Source of the DNA: Cysteiniphilum sp. JM-1
Lineage (GTDB): Bacteria; Pseudomonadota; Gammaproteobacteria; Francisellales; Francisellaceae
NCBI RefSeq assembly: GCF_008711525.1
Contig: NZ_VXKS01000002.1
Location: forward strand, 98,738 to 162,737
Direction: 5' to 3'
Length of the DNA: 64,000 nucleotides
How positions within the stretch are numbered: the first letter of the stretch is position 1; every line of letters begins with the position of its first letter. A model generated the notes under the pieces. The model was not told the DNA's origin. It searched no databases and saw only the letters and a program-made list of their open reading frames with translations. This document shows positions 1 through 8,223 of the stretch, in pieces. Both the position numbers and the translations under genes were made by a program.

Positions 1-206
1 TCAACTTTTGGAAAACGCATCGCATTATACGTATTTAAAGTATTCACACTTTGACTGATGGTTTGCGCTGATTGATCAAGAGATTTAAGCATAAAGCCAT
101 TTATTTCTAGCTGCTGAGCTTGTAAGTCAATACTTTGGTTTGAGTTACTTGCGCAACCTGAGGTAAGCACAGTTATAATACTCAAAAAAAATAACTTTCC
201 CTTCAT
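1..206 (-). CDS. DotD-like lipoprotein, N-terminal part (cut by window start)
   Basis: The gene starts at an ATG complementary to 204-206 and runs off the window, leaving about 68 residues. It opens with MKGKLFFLSIITVLTSGC, a lipoprotein signal peptide whose lipid-modified Cys is residue 18, followed by a helical stretch (SIDLQAQQLEINGFMLKSL) and then AMRFPKV. It is the last visible gene of the icmV-dotA-dotE-dotP block, with a 37-nt gap after dotP. In Dot/Icm systems DotC, DotD and DotH form the outer-membrane part of the core complex, and DotD is a small lipoprotein with a helix before its N0-like fold, which fits what is seen. The C-terminal fold is outside the window, so another T4BSS lipoprotein such as DotK remains possible. 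Confidence 0.5.
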   Translation of the reverse strand, partial: MKGKLFFLSIITVLTSGCASNSNQSIDLQAQQLEINGFMLKSLDQSAQTISQSVNTLNTYNAMRFPKV

Positions 207-243
207 ATTGAAATTGCCTTTTGTCTTTGATTTATTACTTGAA

Positions 244-693
244 TCAATTTGTAGGATCAGGGGATATCCCACCCGTACCGCCAGTAGCATCCGGAATATT
301 AAATACTGCAGCAGTGCGCGCTTCGTTGCTCCCTGCATTTTGGACAACAGACTTTTGAAACATCTGCACAAAGGCAACAATACTAATTAAAATCACACCA
401 ACCACAATATGTCCAAAAGCTTGTTTTAAAATATCTTGTTGAGCACCTTGTGGTGTCAGTGACTTTCTAAGCTGAAGCAACCCCATGATCAAATACCAAA
501 GTCCGATCACCAAGCAAACTAATACTAAAAATTGTTTGATTTGGGTAAATAATGTCGAAACATCACCTGCCCATTTACCAAACCCTTCTACATCAACTGG
601 AGGATTATCTCCTGCAATACTCACGCTTATACATAGCAAAAAACTTATAGCTGACCACATAAGTTTTTGTATTACTTTATACATATTTTTCAT
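244..693 (-). CDS. dotP: Dot/Icm inner-membrane protein, DotP/IcmD-like
   Basis: This is a 149-residue protein with an N-terminal signal-like hydrophobic segment (about 10-27, ending near SIAG) and two further membrane segments, about 53-75 (IKQFLVLVCLVIGLWYLIMG) and 93-114. The short hydrophilic loop between them, LRKSLTPQGAQQ, resembles the loop of IcmD/DotP. IcmD is a small VirB2-size integral membrane protein required for Dot/Icm function. The gene lies 17 nt downstream of the dotE-like gene and has a good AAGGAG ribosome site, so the two are probably cotranscribed. The dotE-dotP (icmC-icmD) order is the one known from Legionella, which supports the call more than the weakly conserved sequence does. 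DotE and DotP are related in design, so swapping the names cannot be excluded. Confidence 0.6.
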   Translation of the reverse strand: MKNMYKVIQKLMWSAISFLLCISVSIAGDNPPVDVEGFGKWAGDVSTLFTQIKQFLVLVCLVIGLWYLIMGLLQLRKSLTPQGAQQDILKQAFGHIVVGVILISIVAFVQMFQKSVVQNAGSNEARTAAVFNIPDATGGTGGISPDPTN

Positions 694-710
694 CTTGATT
701 AGACTCCTTG

Positions 711-1262
711 TTAAAATAAATTAATTAAACTCACTACATTGATGGCATTAACAGCAACCACACCAGCAATAATATGGGTAAGCACTCTGCCAACTGAGCC
801 ATCTTGTCCTTCACCCAACTTTACTGCCAAGATAAACCCACGCAAAATAGCGACAATGCCAATGATTACCATACAGGCGAAAAACAACTGACTAATACTC
901 CCCCATAATGGGTCGTTATTAATCGTAATCGGTTGATAGTTAAAAATACTATCGGGCTGCCAATCATTATCAAAAAGACTTTTGACCAAGAGCTGAATAA
1001 TTGCCTCAAGACTTAATAAAAAAGCCCCTGAAAATAAATACATCACCGTACCCCAAGGCGAGTAATGTCTCATCATATGATGCGGCTTACAGTGCATTCT
1101 TAAACGATTGATAAAAACGCATAAAAGAATAAATCCGATTACACTAGACAAAGTGAATAACAGACTAAGCTCGTCCTCCTTTTGTGGTAGGACAAGCACA
1201 CGCAAATTATTCAGTAAATGCTGTAATATTGCGGTTAATGATTCATTCATATTGTTGTTCAT
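711..1262 (-). CDS. dotE: Dot/Icm inner-membrane protein, DotE/IcmC-like
   Basis: This 183-residue protein has about four membrane segments (near 33-52, 70-92, 126-148 and 158-180). The C-terminal part reads IIGIVAILRGFILAVKLGEG, then GSVGRVLTHIIAGVVAVN. This 'hydrophobic-LRG-hydrophobic ... G-x-G-LTHI-x-G-x-xA-x-N' pattern is characteristic of IcmC/DotE. It is followed by the dotP-like gene, as in Legionella icmC-icmD. The start has an AGGTGAAG ribosome site. A 162-nt gap separates it from the upstream exported protein. That gap contains TTGACA and TATAAT-like hexamers at non-ideal spacing, so an internal promoter is possible but not clear. The exact role of DotE in the inner membrane is not well defined in the family. 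Confidence 0.7.
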   Translation of the reverse strand: MNNNMNESLTAILQHLLNNLRVLVLPQKEDELSLLFTLSSVIGFILLCVFINRLRMHCKPHHMMRHYSPWGTVMYLFSGAFLLSLEAIIQLLVKSLFDNDWQPDSIFNYQPITINNDPLWGSISQLFFACMVIIGIVAILRGFILAVKLGEGQDGSVGRVLTHIIAGVVAVNAINVVSLINLF

Positions 1263-1424
1263 CGATTTACTTCACCTAAGCTTATGTGACTAATGTTACG
1301 ATTTATAGCTGATTATAATCATGTCAAATCGTGCTTGAGAAATGCTGCAAAATTCACTTTGACAAGTTTTGATGAAAAACAAGACGCAAACCCTGATATA
1401 GCAAGCATTTGGTATTGATATATT

Positions 1425-2483
1425 TTATAACTGATTAATATTACTACTAAATGCTTGCGATTGAATATTATCATTATTGATCCAGCCACAGGCACTTTGA
1501 TTATCAGCTGTCATCCCAAGACTACTGCTACCGCTACAGGCAAAAATAAACTTTGGCTCATAATAGTCCGATTGGTAACTGCAACTAATCGGTGCATATT
1601 GTATTTGCTCAACTGAGGTAATACTTGATAAGTCATCACTCATATACACCTTACAAAATGGCTGCTGATTATAAGATGCCTGAAAATAGAGTTTGTTAGT
1701 TGCTGAACCGTCTTTACCATAATCTTGTTCTGACTTTTGCTGCCAGCTAATCATGCCATTATTATGTGCGAAACCAAGCAGATATTCCTTGGCGTTTCCC
1801 ATAAACAGATTGGCTATATTAACAGTTACAAAATACATTTGGTATTTCTTTTGATCATTAGGATTAATCATGCATTCGAGCGTGTTATCATCAATTTGAC
1901 CAGACCAATGTTTATCACATGCATTAAATTGATGCAAATCAGCTGCAGGCATAAAATCACTATTCTCTTGCCACTGTCCATGTATAACCGGCCTAACTGT
2001 TTCATAAACATTCAATGTCATATGTTTTAGCAAGCTGTTATCAATATAATAACGCCCACTGTAGGATTTAAAATTATAGCTAAGATTACTTTGATTGATT
2101 GACTGTTTCGCCGAATTCCAAATACCTAACATCCAACTGAGACCATAATTGTATGATGTACCATTTGGATAATCATTAGCATAATTATCCCAAAAGGGGT
2201 TTAAGTAAAATACAAATTGACTGTCATCATTCAACGTTAAGGTCACTTTATATTCGGCAGTTTCCTGATTATTATTCCATAATAAATAATGATTCTCTGT
2301 ATTGAGTTTTTCCAAATCACCATCTTTAACTGCCTCAACATCAACTTTTTTAATTTCAGGTTGCGACTGAGGGTCCATAGTAAACATCAGCTCAAACACC
2401 TGCCGCCCACTGCCATCATCTGCATAGCTTTGTTGCATCAATACCACTATTGAGATCAATAGTGCCAATAGTATCCGTTTCAT
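1425..2483 (-). CDS. Exported protein of unknown function in dot/icm block
   Basis: I do not recognise this 352-residue protein. It has a clear Sec signal peptide (MKRILLALLISIVVLMQQSYA, cleavage near residue 21) and no further membrane segment. The mature part is rich in Tyr, Asn and aromatic residues and looks beta-rich. It contains several cysteines (for example NACDKHW, LECMIN, FACSGSS and SACGWIN) that could form disulfides, consistent with a periplasmic or secreted protein. It sits between the 355-aa gene and dotE inside the secretion block and has an AGGAAG ribosome site. Its position and export suggest a periplasmic accessory to the machine or a secreted product. IcmX, the exported Dot/Icm protein of Legionella, is an alternative by context only; I see no sequence argument for it. 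Confidence 0.7.
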   Translation of the reverse strand: MKRILLALLISIVVLMQQSYADDGSGRQVFELMFTMDPQSQPEIKKVDVEAVKDGDLEKLNTENHYLLWNNNQETAEYKVTLTLNDDSQFVFYLNPFWDNYANDYPNGTSYNYGLSWMLGIWNSAKQSINQSNLSYNFKSYSGRYYIDNSLLKHMTLNVYETVRPVIHGQWQENSDFMPAADLHQFNACDKHWSGQIDDNTLECMINPNDQKKYQMYFVTVNIANLFMGNAKEYLLGFAHNNGMISWQQKSEQDYGKDGSATNKLYFQASYNQQPFCKVYMSDDLSSITSVEQIQYAPISCSYQSDYYEPKFIFACSGSSSLGMTADNQSACGWINNDNIQSQAFSSNINQL

Positions 2484-2574
2484 TTCTTCCTCATCTTTTA
2501 TTTTTATTCAACTTCCACACTTTGCGATTTTTTCAAAGACCACCTCAAATAACTTGAATCCATTACAAAATAAT

Positions 2575-3642
2575 TTACGCTGGAAGCTCGTGATTCATTT
2601 CTTGGACTAAGGCTTGCACAAATTTCTCAATTACTGCTTCTGGAGAATGTGTTCCATCAAGTCTCCTTTGCGCTTCAGATTTAAGCTTATATGCAGGATA
2701 AGTAAGCTTTTCCACACCTTGATCTTTATAAATCACCTCATTATTAATTTGCTTTATGACTTTCTCTTGAAAGTTGGCTTGTTCAATTTGCTTATTCTTT
2801 AAAATAGCATGTTGATTGGCGTTGCCCTCGACTTTTAAACCCGAGATATCAACGCCCTGTTCAATCAGTTGATCTAAGATAGCTGTCAATGCATCATTTT
2901 TTAGATTTTTTAATGTACCATATGGTTGATATCCAGCTTCGAGCATAATCGCTTGAGCCAAGGCTTCCTTATGAAATTTACCTTGTGGAAAACGCAATGA
3001 GAAACCACCTTGATGATGGTCATCTCGATATAACTTAAACTGTTTGTTTTTGCCAAGTGCTAATTTATGTGTATCTTGTCCTCGTGTATCTATCACCAAA
3101 TAGTTATGACGTTCCTCTTGAGTGTGATCAAAATGCTCAAGATAATCATGCCCATTTTGTGCCTTATACGCTTCCACTCTTAATGTTTTAGCAACTTGCG
3201 TTAACTTAGCTTGATCCGTTGGAATCAATAGTACTTGATCTTTAGCATTTTTATTGACCAAGGCTTCACTAATTAGATAAGCAAACTTATTTAAAAATAA
3301 TGGCGAGTTATATAGTTCTTTAGGCACTGAAACTAGGCGCTTACTTCTAAAGAATGTATTAATATCAAAATTAAGCTGTCTTCTTAGGCGTTCACCTACT
3401 TCTGGCGCTGTGCCATAGTTTTGTTCATTTAAAATTTCACGTACTTTTTTTTCTAATGGACTTCTAGGTTTGCCATCTTGCTCATATACATCTGAATCAT
3501 CTAATATATTATTTTTATCTGACTTGATCTGTGTATTACTATCACTTATCTTGTTATCAGTTAGATTCTTTTGATTATTTTCTTTTGAAACACTGTCATC
3601 AAGTGATTGATTCCTGTTCTTGCTGTTTTCAGTTTTACTCAC
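2575..3642 (-). CDS. Cytoplasmic protein of unknown function downstream of dotA
   Basis: This 355-residue protein starts at a GTG 20 nt after the dotA stop, so it is probably translated from the same mRNA. Residues 1-60 are low-complexity and rich in Ser, Asn, Asp and Lys, with no signal peptide. The rest appears globular: RSPLEKKVREILNEQ, then a middle domain with a hydrophobic strand (DQVLLIPTD) and a YLVIDTRGQD strand, then a charged helical C-terminus. No catalytic motif was recognised. The middle part resembles small polyvalent or relaxase-associated domains in its alternating strand/helix pattern, but not closely enough to name. Its place between dotA and dotE makes it a candidate cytoplasmic component or substrate of the secretion system. 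Confidence 0.65.
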   Translation of the reverse strand: MSKTENSKNRNQSLDDSVSKENNQKNLTDNKISDSNTQIKSDKNNILDDSDVYEQDGKPRSPLEKKVREILNEQNYGTAPEVGERLRRQLNFDINTFFRSKRLVSVPKELYNSPLFLNKFAYLISEALVNKNAKDQVLLIPTDQAKLTQVAKTLRVEAYKAQNGHDYLEHFDHTQEERHNYLVIDTRGQDTHKLALGKNKQFKLYRDDHHQGGFSLRFPQGKFHKEALAQAIMLEAGYQPYGTLKNLKNDALTAILDQLIEQGVDISGLKVEGNANQHAILKNKQIEQANFQEKVIKQINNEVIYKDQGVEKLTYPAYKLKSEAQRRLDGTHSPEAVIEKFVQALVQEMNHELPA

Positions 3643-3662
3643 GATCTTTACTCTTTAAGTTA

Positions 3663-6600
3663 TTAATTCTTTTGTTCATAGTTATCCTTGGCACCATTTT
3701 CATCATCATGCTGACGCTTTTGTTTTGCGTAACTGCTTGCCAACTTAGCATTGCTATCACCCCCTAAAGCACCAGTTGCTGCTTCTCCCACACCTGATAT
3801 CGCTCTACCGGATTCCATAACATGCCCTTTACGTGCTGATAACCCTTCATCAGCACTTTTTTGTCCGGCTTGACTGGCTTGTTGTGCGCCACTTTCTGTG
3901 CCTGATTTAATTTGCTGAAATTCTTGCTCACCGGCGCGCTCGCCACCGGAGTGTCCAACCCATTGCAAGACTTTATCTGGTAATAAGTAGATAATTGAAA
4001 AGCATTTGTTAAACGCAATTGCCAAGAAGCTAACAAAGACAAAGATCGTAAATAAAGCAATGACACCAGATGAAATATTATCAGTCGCCGTATAGTCCAC
4101 AGCAATTAAATTCATACTACTCACAATGCCATGAAAAGCTTGAACTGAATACTTGACGACAACATAGGTTAATACAACAGAAGTCACTAAACCAATGATC
4201 ATCAATACTGGGCGAAAGAATAAATTCACTGCCATTTGAATGCCTGGTTGTGACTTTCCAAAGACCTGATGTCCCTCAGGATACACCATTCCAAGTGCCA
4301 CAAAAGGAGCTGCAACAAATGCTTCAACAACCAATAACAGCCAAGCAATTTTACCCGCCCAGAAGAAGAAAAAAGGTGCCAAGGGTAAAACCAGTGAAAA
4401 CATAATGCCATTGATAAATATAAGACTTAAGATAACAAACAATATTGGCAAATACATCATTTGCAGCATTAAATTATACAAACTCATGACTGAAATTGCA
4501 GTTTGCGTCTGCATCGTTAAACTGGCTGTTCCCTGTAGTAATTTACCCGTTCCCTGCAGCGCCATTCCGACAAATCCAGGCTCATTATTAAAAATAGCAA
4601 ATGCCGAGGTTGCAGCTCCTGCCGTACCAAGTGCTAAAGCCCCTGTATTTAAGCCAAACGATGCCCACGCTGCTCTTTTTTGAGCATTTTGTAAATCATT
4701 AAGCTTTGAGGCAAAGTACTGATAGGTGTTCTGATAAGCATTCAGTGCACGATTGATCATATCACGCCCTAAATTCTGTAATTGTTGAATATATGAACCT
4801 TGGTTATATCCCCCGTTATCTTTGTTTTCCCCAAACTTATAAATTTCGTCTAAAATACTTGTCGTATCATCTTTGGCTTGATTTGCCGAAGAGTCTTGAC
4901 TCTTAAATAACCTATTTAAAATTGCAGTTACCGCATCTTTAGCAACGTCAGAAGTATTGTCACTCATGCTATTACTCGGTTGAATAAAGCTCACACCATT
5001 GATGTCAAAGTACGTCATCAGATTAATTAAATTATTTAATAAATTTTGCGCCTCTTGTTGATTTTCCTTATATAATGGCTCAGCGATACTCATAATCATT
5101 TGGATATAAGACTGTGCTTTGGCGGATAAGCCATTATTAATAGATTCTTTAGCCAAGGTATACTGATCTGAGGATTGACCAAATACCTTGCCGATAAAGT
5201 CTAAAGTGGACTGCATTGATCCAGCTTGCAGCTGACCACTGGCAATTAACTTCCAAAGATCTGGGGCATTTTCTTGTGTTACATTAGCAATCCCTTTTAA
5301 GACATTGCTACTTTCTGGAATAGATGATGGCAAAGTGCTTAAGCCATTAATATTATAAACACCATGATTATCAGGCTTAAGTGCTGTATTACTAAAAATA
5401 GTTTGTGCCAACACCTTTTGCAGATAAATATTAGAAATAATAGTGGCAATTTGTGTATCACTTGACGTGACTTGCATTTTTTTGCTGATCTGACTAAATG
5501 CCTGCTGCAATGCTTGAATATTTTTCTCAAGCATTTGATCCAAAAATAAATATTTTTGATCAGCATCCCACCAAGTGCTTTTGATATTATCCGTAGATTG
5601 CTTTGGAATATCATGATGCTGTATCGCATAAATCAGATCACCACTATAACTAGATAAAAGCTTTGCATCGGTTGAATTAGGTATAAAAATATCCATCTTG
5701 GCAAAGGGGTTATCCGTTGTAAGGCTATTTAACTGTGCAGTAAACTGAGCTTGAGAGGCAATCTTTAGATGCGTTTTTCCGATTTGATCTTGATAAGTAT
5801 CTAAATATTGATCTTGACTGTTGGCTTTCAATAAATAATCAGCATTTACCGTCATATCTCCCAAACCTAGCTGATAATAACTTAATTGGCTATTGTCATC
5901 ATTAAGCACCGCACCACATACACTATTACCCAACTGGATACATTGACTAAAGTTATTGACCAAAAAATTACTCACGCCACCGCTATCTTGCGGTAAAAAT
6001 TTCTCAAGATTATCATTTGATTGATCATCGGGCTGCCAAATATTAAGCAATTGATTGATGCTTGATTTATTAACACCATTTAACGAGACATCATAGCTAA
6101 ATCGACACTTCTGTAATGGTTGGCTATTATCGCTTGCGGCTAGGGTCATCTGTAAGGTTTTATCTGTGTCAGATGCGCAATCAATCACCTTATTTTCTTG
6201 TGCCGCTGCATAAGCATTAATTACAAATCCATGTAATAAAAAATAGGCATTTTGGTCAATAATCTGTTGTGATAGTCCACTAGGAATTACCGCCTGAGAA
6301 CCTTTAGATGCCGCTTTATAAGCATCTTGCCAAATGTGATCAGCAAAACCTACCCCCATACTGACTAAATTAAATATCGCCCACTGCGCCATACAATAGC
6401 CCGACTTGGTGGGAATCACAGCAATGGCGCCAAATACCGTTCTTAGTGGTAACCAATAACTATCCCAATCTTTGCCTAAAAACACACCATCGCGCGCTGA
6501 ATGAATCGTACCGGCAAATAAAATATAGCCAAACAACACCATGCCAATCGATAACATGCCAATATTGAATCCATAAATGATGTGCTGAAAAAGCGTTAAC

Positions 6601-6695
6601 GAAGCGTCGTGTAATGAAAACGGCATCCCTCCGGTTAAAAACTGCTGTAGAATATCAATTGACTTGTCATGATTCGCGGGTGCCCACATACTCAT
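3663..6695 (-). CDS. dotA: DotA, polytopic inner-membrane protein of the Dot/Icm system
   Basis: This 1010-residue protein is close to the length of Legionella DotA (about 1050). It has membrane segments near the N-terminus (GMLSIGMVLFGYILFAGTI, about 40-65, and another near 95-115), a very long periplasmic region (about 130-690) rich in Asn, Gln and Ser, and a cluster of membrane segments at about 685-900 (for example LMYLPILFVILSLIFINGIM and MIIGLVTSVVLTYVVVKYSV). A hydrophilic Ser/Gly/Ala/Gln tail of about 90 residues follows. This layout, and its position 3 nt after an icmV-like gene, identify DotA. DotA is an inner-membrane component that in Legionella can also be released in a Dot/Icm-dependent way. 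An AAGGGAG ribosome site precedes the ATG. Confidence 0.9.
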   Translation of the reverse strand: MSMWAPANHDKSIDILQQFLTGGMPFSLHDASLTLFQHIIYGFNIGMLSIGMVLFGYILFAGTIHSARDGVFLGKDWDSYWLPLRTVFGAIAVIPTKSGYCMAQWAIFNLVSMGVGFADHIWQDAYKAASKGSQAVIPSGLSQQIIDQNAYFLLHGFVINAYAAAQENKVIDCASDTDKTLQMTLAASDNSQPLQKCRFSYDVSLNGVNKSSINQLLNIWQPDDQSNDNLEKFLPQDSGGVSNFLVNNFSQCIQLGNSVCGAVLNDDNSQLSYYQLGLGDMTVNADYLLKANSQDQYLDTYQDQIGKTHLKIASQAQFTAQLNSLTTDNPFAKMDIFIPNSTDAKLLSSYSGDLIYAIQHHDIPKQSTDNIKSTWWDADQKYLFLDQMLEKNIQALQQAFSQISKKMQVTSSDTQIATIISNIYLQKVLAQTIFSNTALKPDNHGVYNINGLSTLPSSIPESSNVLKGIANVTQENAPDLWKLIASGQLQAGSMQSTLDFIGKVFGQSSDQYTLAKESINNGLSAKAQSYIQMIMSIAEPLYKENQQEAQNLLNNLINLMTYFDINGVSFIQPSNSMSDNTSDVAKDAVTAILNRLFKSQDSSANQAKDDTTSILDEIYKFGENKDNGGYNQGSYIQQLQNLGRDMINRALNAYQNTYQYFASKLNDLQNAQKRAAWASFGLNTGALALGTAGAATSAFAIFNNEPGFVGMALQGTGKLLQGTASLTMQTQTAISVMSLYNLMLQMMYLPILFVILSLIFINGIMFSLVLPLAPFFFFWAGKIAWLLLVVEAFVAAPFVALGMVYPEGHQVFGKSQPGIQMAVNLFFRPVLMIIGLVTSVVLTYVVVKYSVQAFHGIVSSMNLIAVDYTATDNISSGVIALFTIFVFVSFLAIAFNKCFSIIYLLPDKVLQWVGHSGGERAGEQEFQQIKSGTESGAQQASQAGQKSADEGLSARKGHVMESGRAISGVGEAATGALGGDSNAKLASSYAKQKRQHDDENGAKDNYEQKN

Positions 6696-6698
6696 TTT

Positions 6699-7235
6699 TC
6701 AACTCCCTTTTGCCTTTTTTGATTTATTATTTCCTTTGTTTTTAGCTAAATGTTGGTAGTCATCATCCTCCGCTAAGGATTGTTGCTGCTTCTTGTCCGC
6801 TGTAAGTCGAACACTTAAGATTTTAAAATATCCAGCTAAAGACAGATGTTTTAATTTGTGCTTTGCCTGCGTTAGCCACATGTGATAACGAAACACATAC
6901 AAAAACAAAATGACATTGAGCATTAGCATCATTAAAGTAGCTTGCCAAACAGCATGTGTTTCAATAACGAGATAACCAAAATACCCAACACCCCCACTAA
7001 ATAATATCAAGAAGAAATAAAAACGATATTTTAAGGCTGTTAAGCATTGATTATATAATATTTCATCGGTTAGTGTTTTGTTGATTTTCTCCTTATCTAC
7101 ACTTTGTTGACTCACCCTTGTCAACGCTATAAATGGCAAGATTAGCAAACGCTTTAATACATTATGCTGCTGCTTAATCGCATCAATCATAAAGGCATTC
7201 TGTAATAGCTTTTTTGTTCGCTTAAATTTAAACAT
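6699..7235 (-). CDS. icmV: IcmV-like inner-membrane protein
   Basis: The protein has 178 residues, with a basic N-terminus, two adjacent membrane segments (about 70-91, FYFFLILFSGGVGYFGYLVI, and 97-118) and a basic cytoplasmic C-terminus ending in Lys/Asn-rich sequence. IcmV of Legionella is about 150 residues with the same two-helix design and N-terminal amphipathic part. The gene is the first of the minus-strand block and is separated by 3 nt from dotA. In Legionella icmV is also a neighbour of dotA, but divergently transcribed together with icmW and icmX; here icmV is cotranscribed with dotA, and icmW lies in another locus at about 53 kb. The role of IcmV is not established beyond being needed for full Dot/Icm function. 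Confidence 0.7.
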   Translation of the reverse strand: MFKFKRTKKLLQNAFMIDAIKQQHNVLKRLLILPFIALTRVSQQSVDKEKINKTLTDEILYNQCLTALKYRFYFFLILFSGGVGYFGYLVIETHAVWQATLMMLMLNVILFLYVFRYHMWLTQAKHKLKHLSLAGYFKILSVRLTADKKQQQSLAEDDDYQHLAKNKGNNKSKKAKGS

Positions 7236-7422
7236 CGTTATGATCTCTCATCTAACCTATCTGCTACAAAATGATAATAACAAATACAAAACACACACTT
7301 TCTTTTATGCAGTAAAATGACATCTTATCGTAAGCTAAATCATATAAAGCATTACCGTTTTCAACGCATTTTTAATGACATAAATTCTATTAATCGCTCA
7401 TTTGAAGATAACTAGGAAAAAC

Positions 7423-7451
7423 TTGCATGTATCTCATTTGAGACCTATACT
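7423..7451 (+). promoter_or_regulatory. Sigma-70-type promoter of the relB-relE pair with overlapping operator
   Basis: TTGCAT (7423-7428) and TATACT (7446-7451) are separated by exactly 17 nt, a near-consensus promoter. The spacer contains the palindrome TCTCA-TT-TGAGA (7432-7443). RelB-type antitoxins bind palindromes over their own promoter, so this is a probable autoregulatory operator (inference). The ATG of the antitoxin lies 33 nt downstream. Confidence 0.7.
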
Positions 7452-7483
7452 AGCAAACACATATTTTGATCAGGAATAAACTT

Positions 7484-7777
7484 ATGGCTAATACCTCAAT
7501 GTTACATGTTCGTGTCGACAATCATCTAAAAGCTGATGCAGCTGAGAAACTGTCTAGCATTGGCTTAACTCTATCTGATGCAGTGCGTATTTTGCTAACA
7601 CGCATTACAAAAGAAGGTGGTTTACCCATAGGGTTAACTACTGACCTTGAGACTCATGACCTCTGGTTTAAAGCTAAAGTTAAAGAGGCACTCACTGATA
7701 CGAACTTAACAATCCCACACGTCAGCATAATGAGCGAGGCACAAAACTTAATCAATAACAAACGCAACCATGGTTAA
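7484..7777 (+). CDS. RelB/DinJ-family antitoxin
   Basis: This is a 97-residue protein. An upstream in-frame TTG at 7466 exists, but the ATG at 7484 has AGGA at a suitable distance and lies at the start of the conserved sequence. The N-terminus MANTSMLHVRVDNHLKADA is a ribbon-helix-helix strand, followed by LTLSDAVRILLTRITKEGG LP, typical of RelB/DinJ antitoxins. It neutralises the RelE-type toxin encoded immediately downstream (8-nt overlap) and, by family analogy, represses its own promoter at the palindrome inside the promoter spacer. The pair sits alone on the plus strand next to the dot/icm block. Confidence 0.9.
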   Translation: MANTSMLHVRVDNHLKADAAEKLSSIGLTLSDAVRILLTRITKEGGLPIGLTTDLETHDLWFKAKVKEALTDTNLTIPHVSIMSEAQNLINNKRNHG

Positions 7778-8051
7778 AATACAATGGCATGAATTAGCAC
7801 GCGCTGATCTTTTTGCTATTCTCAATTACATTTCAAATGATAACCCTGATGCTGCGCAGCAACTTAAAGATGAGGTTGACTTTAAAATATCTCATCTTAT
7901 CAAATTTCCAAAAATCGGACGTCCTGGGCGAGTAAAACGCACAAGAGAACTCATTGTGTGGGCAAATTATATCGTTGTCTATCAAGAAAATCAGCATATG
8001 ATAAAAATACTTCGCCTGCTACATGCTGCTCAGCAATGGCCTAAAACATAA
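7770..8051 (+). CDS. RelE/ParE-family toxin
   Basis: The protein has 93 residues. Family marks are the N-terminal strand IQWHELARADLFAILNYIS, the central GRPGRVKRTRELIV and the C-terminal strands YIVVYQENQHMIKILRLLHAAQQWP. This last pattern (VVY ... I-LR-LHAAQ-WP) is the hallmark of RelE/ParE plasmid-stabilisation toxins. RelE members cut mRNA on the ribosome and ParE members inhibit gyrase. The sequence resembles the ParE-like branch, but the target cannot be decided by eye. It overlaps the antitoxin by 8 nt, so translation is coupled. The length is normal and the gene seems intact. Confidence 0.9.
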   Translation: MVKIQWHELARADLFAILNYISNDNPDAAQQLKDEVDFKISHLIKFPKIGRPGRVKRTRELIVWANYIVVYQENQHMIKILRLLHAAQQWPKT

Positions 8052-8067
8052 TTTATACGCTCTTCTA

Positions 8068-8088
8068 TACCCCTCAAAAATTGGGGTA
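8068..8088. terminator. Small hairpin after relE
   Basis: TACCCC (8068-8073) pairs with GGGGTA (8083-8088) across a 9-nt loop, 17 nt after the toxin stop. It is followed by an AT-rich stretch but no clean U-run, so it is only a weak candidate for a terminator. Confidence 0.35.
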
Positions 8089-8139
8089 ATTTCAAAATCA
8101 ATCTGTCGATAAAATATGCTCACCCCCAGAAAAATAATA

Positions 8140-8190
8140 CCCATCGTGAATCATTTTGCGATATTTAATGGCAAAGTCATTTACGATGGG
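8140..8190. promoter_or_regulatory. Long imperfect inverted repeat upstream of the OmpR-like gene
   Basis: Arms at 8140-8159 (beginning CCCATCGTGAATC) and 8171-8190 (ending TTTACGATGGG) match at 17 of 20 positions around an 11-nt loop. The structure ends 33 nt before the start codon of the regulator. It could be a transcription terminator for the toxin-antitoxin unit, a 5'-UTR hairpin or an operator. There is no T-run after it. Confidence 0.5.
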
Positions 8191-8223
8191 TGTCAACAAA
8201 CGTTAAGGTAAAAAGGATTTACA

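Noticed and set aside
1302..1342. Promoter before dotE
   Set aside because: TTGACA and TATAAT/TATAAA hexamers are present but at unsuitable spacing (14 or 19 nt); not strong enough to list.
1425..2483. Calling the exported 352-aa protein IcmX
   Set aside because: Only the export signal and location fit; no shared sequence could be recognised.
4226..4411. Minus-strand and plus-strand frames inside dotA and other long genes
   Set aside because: They are shadows of confirmed coding frames without ribosome sites.
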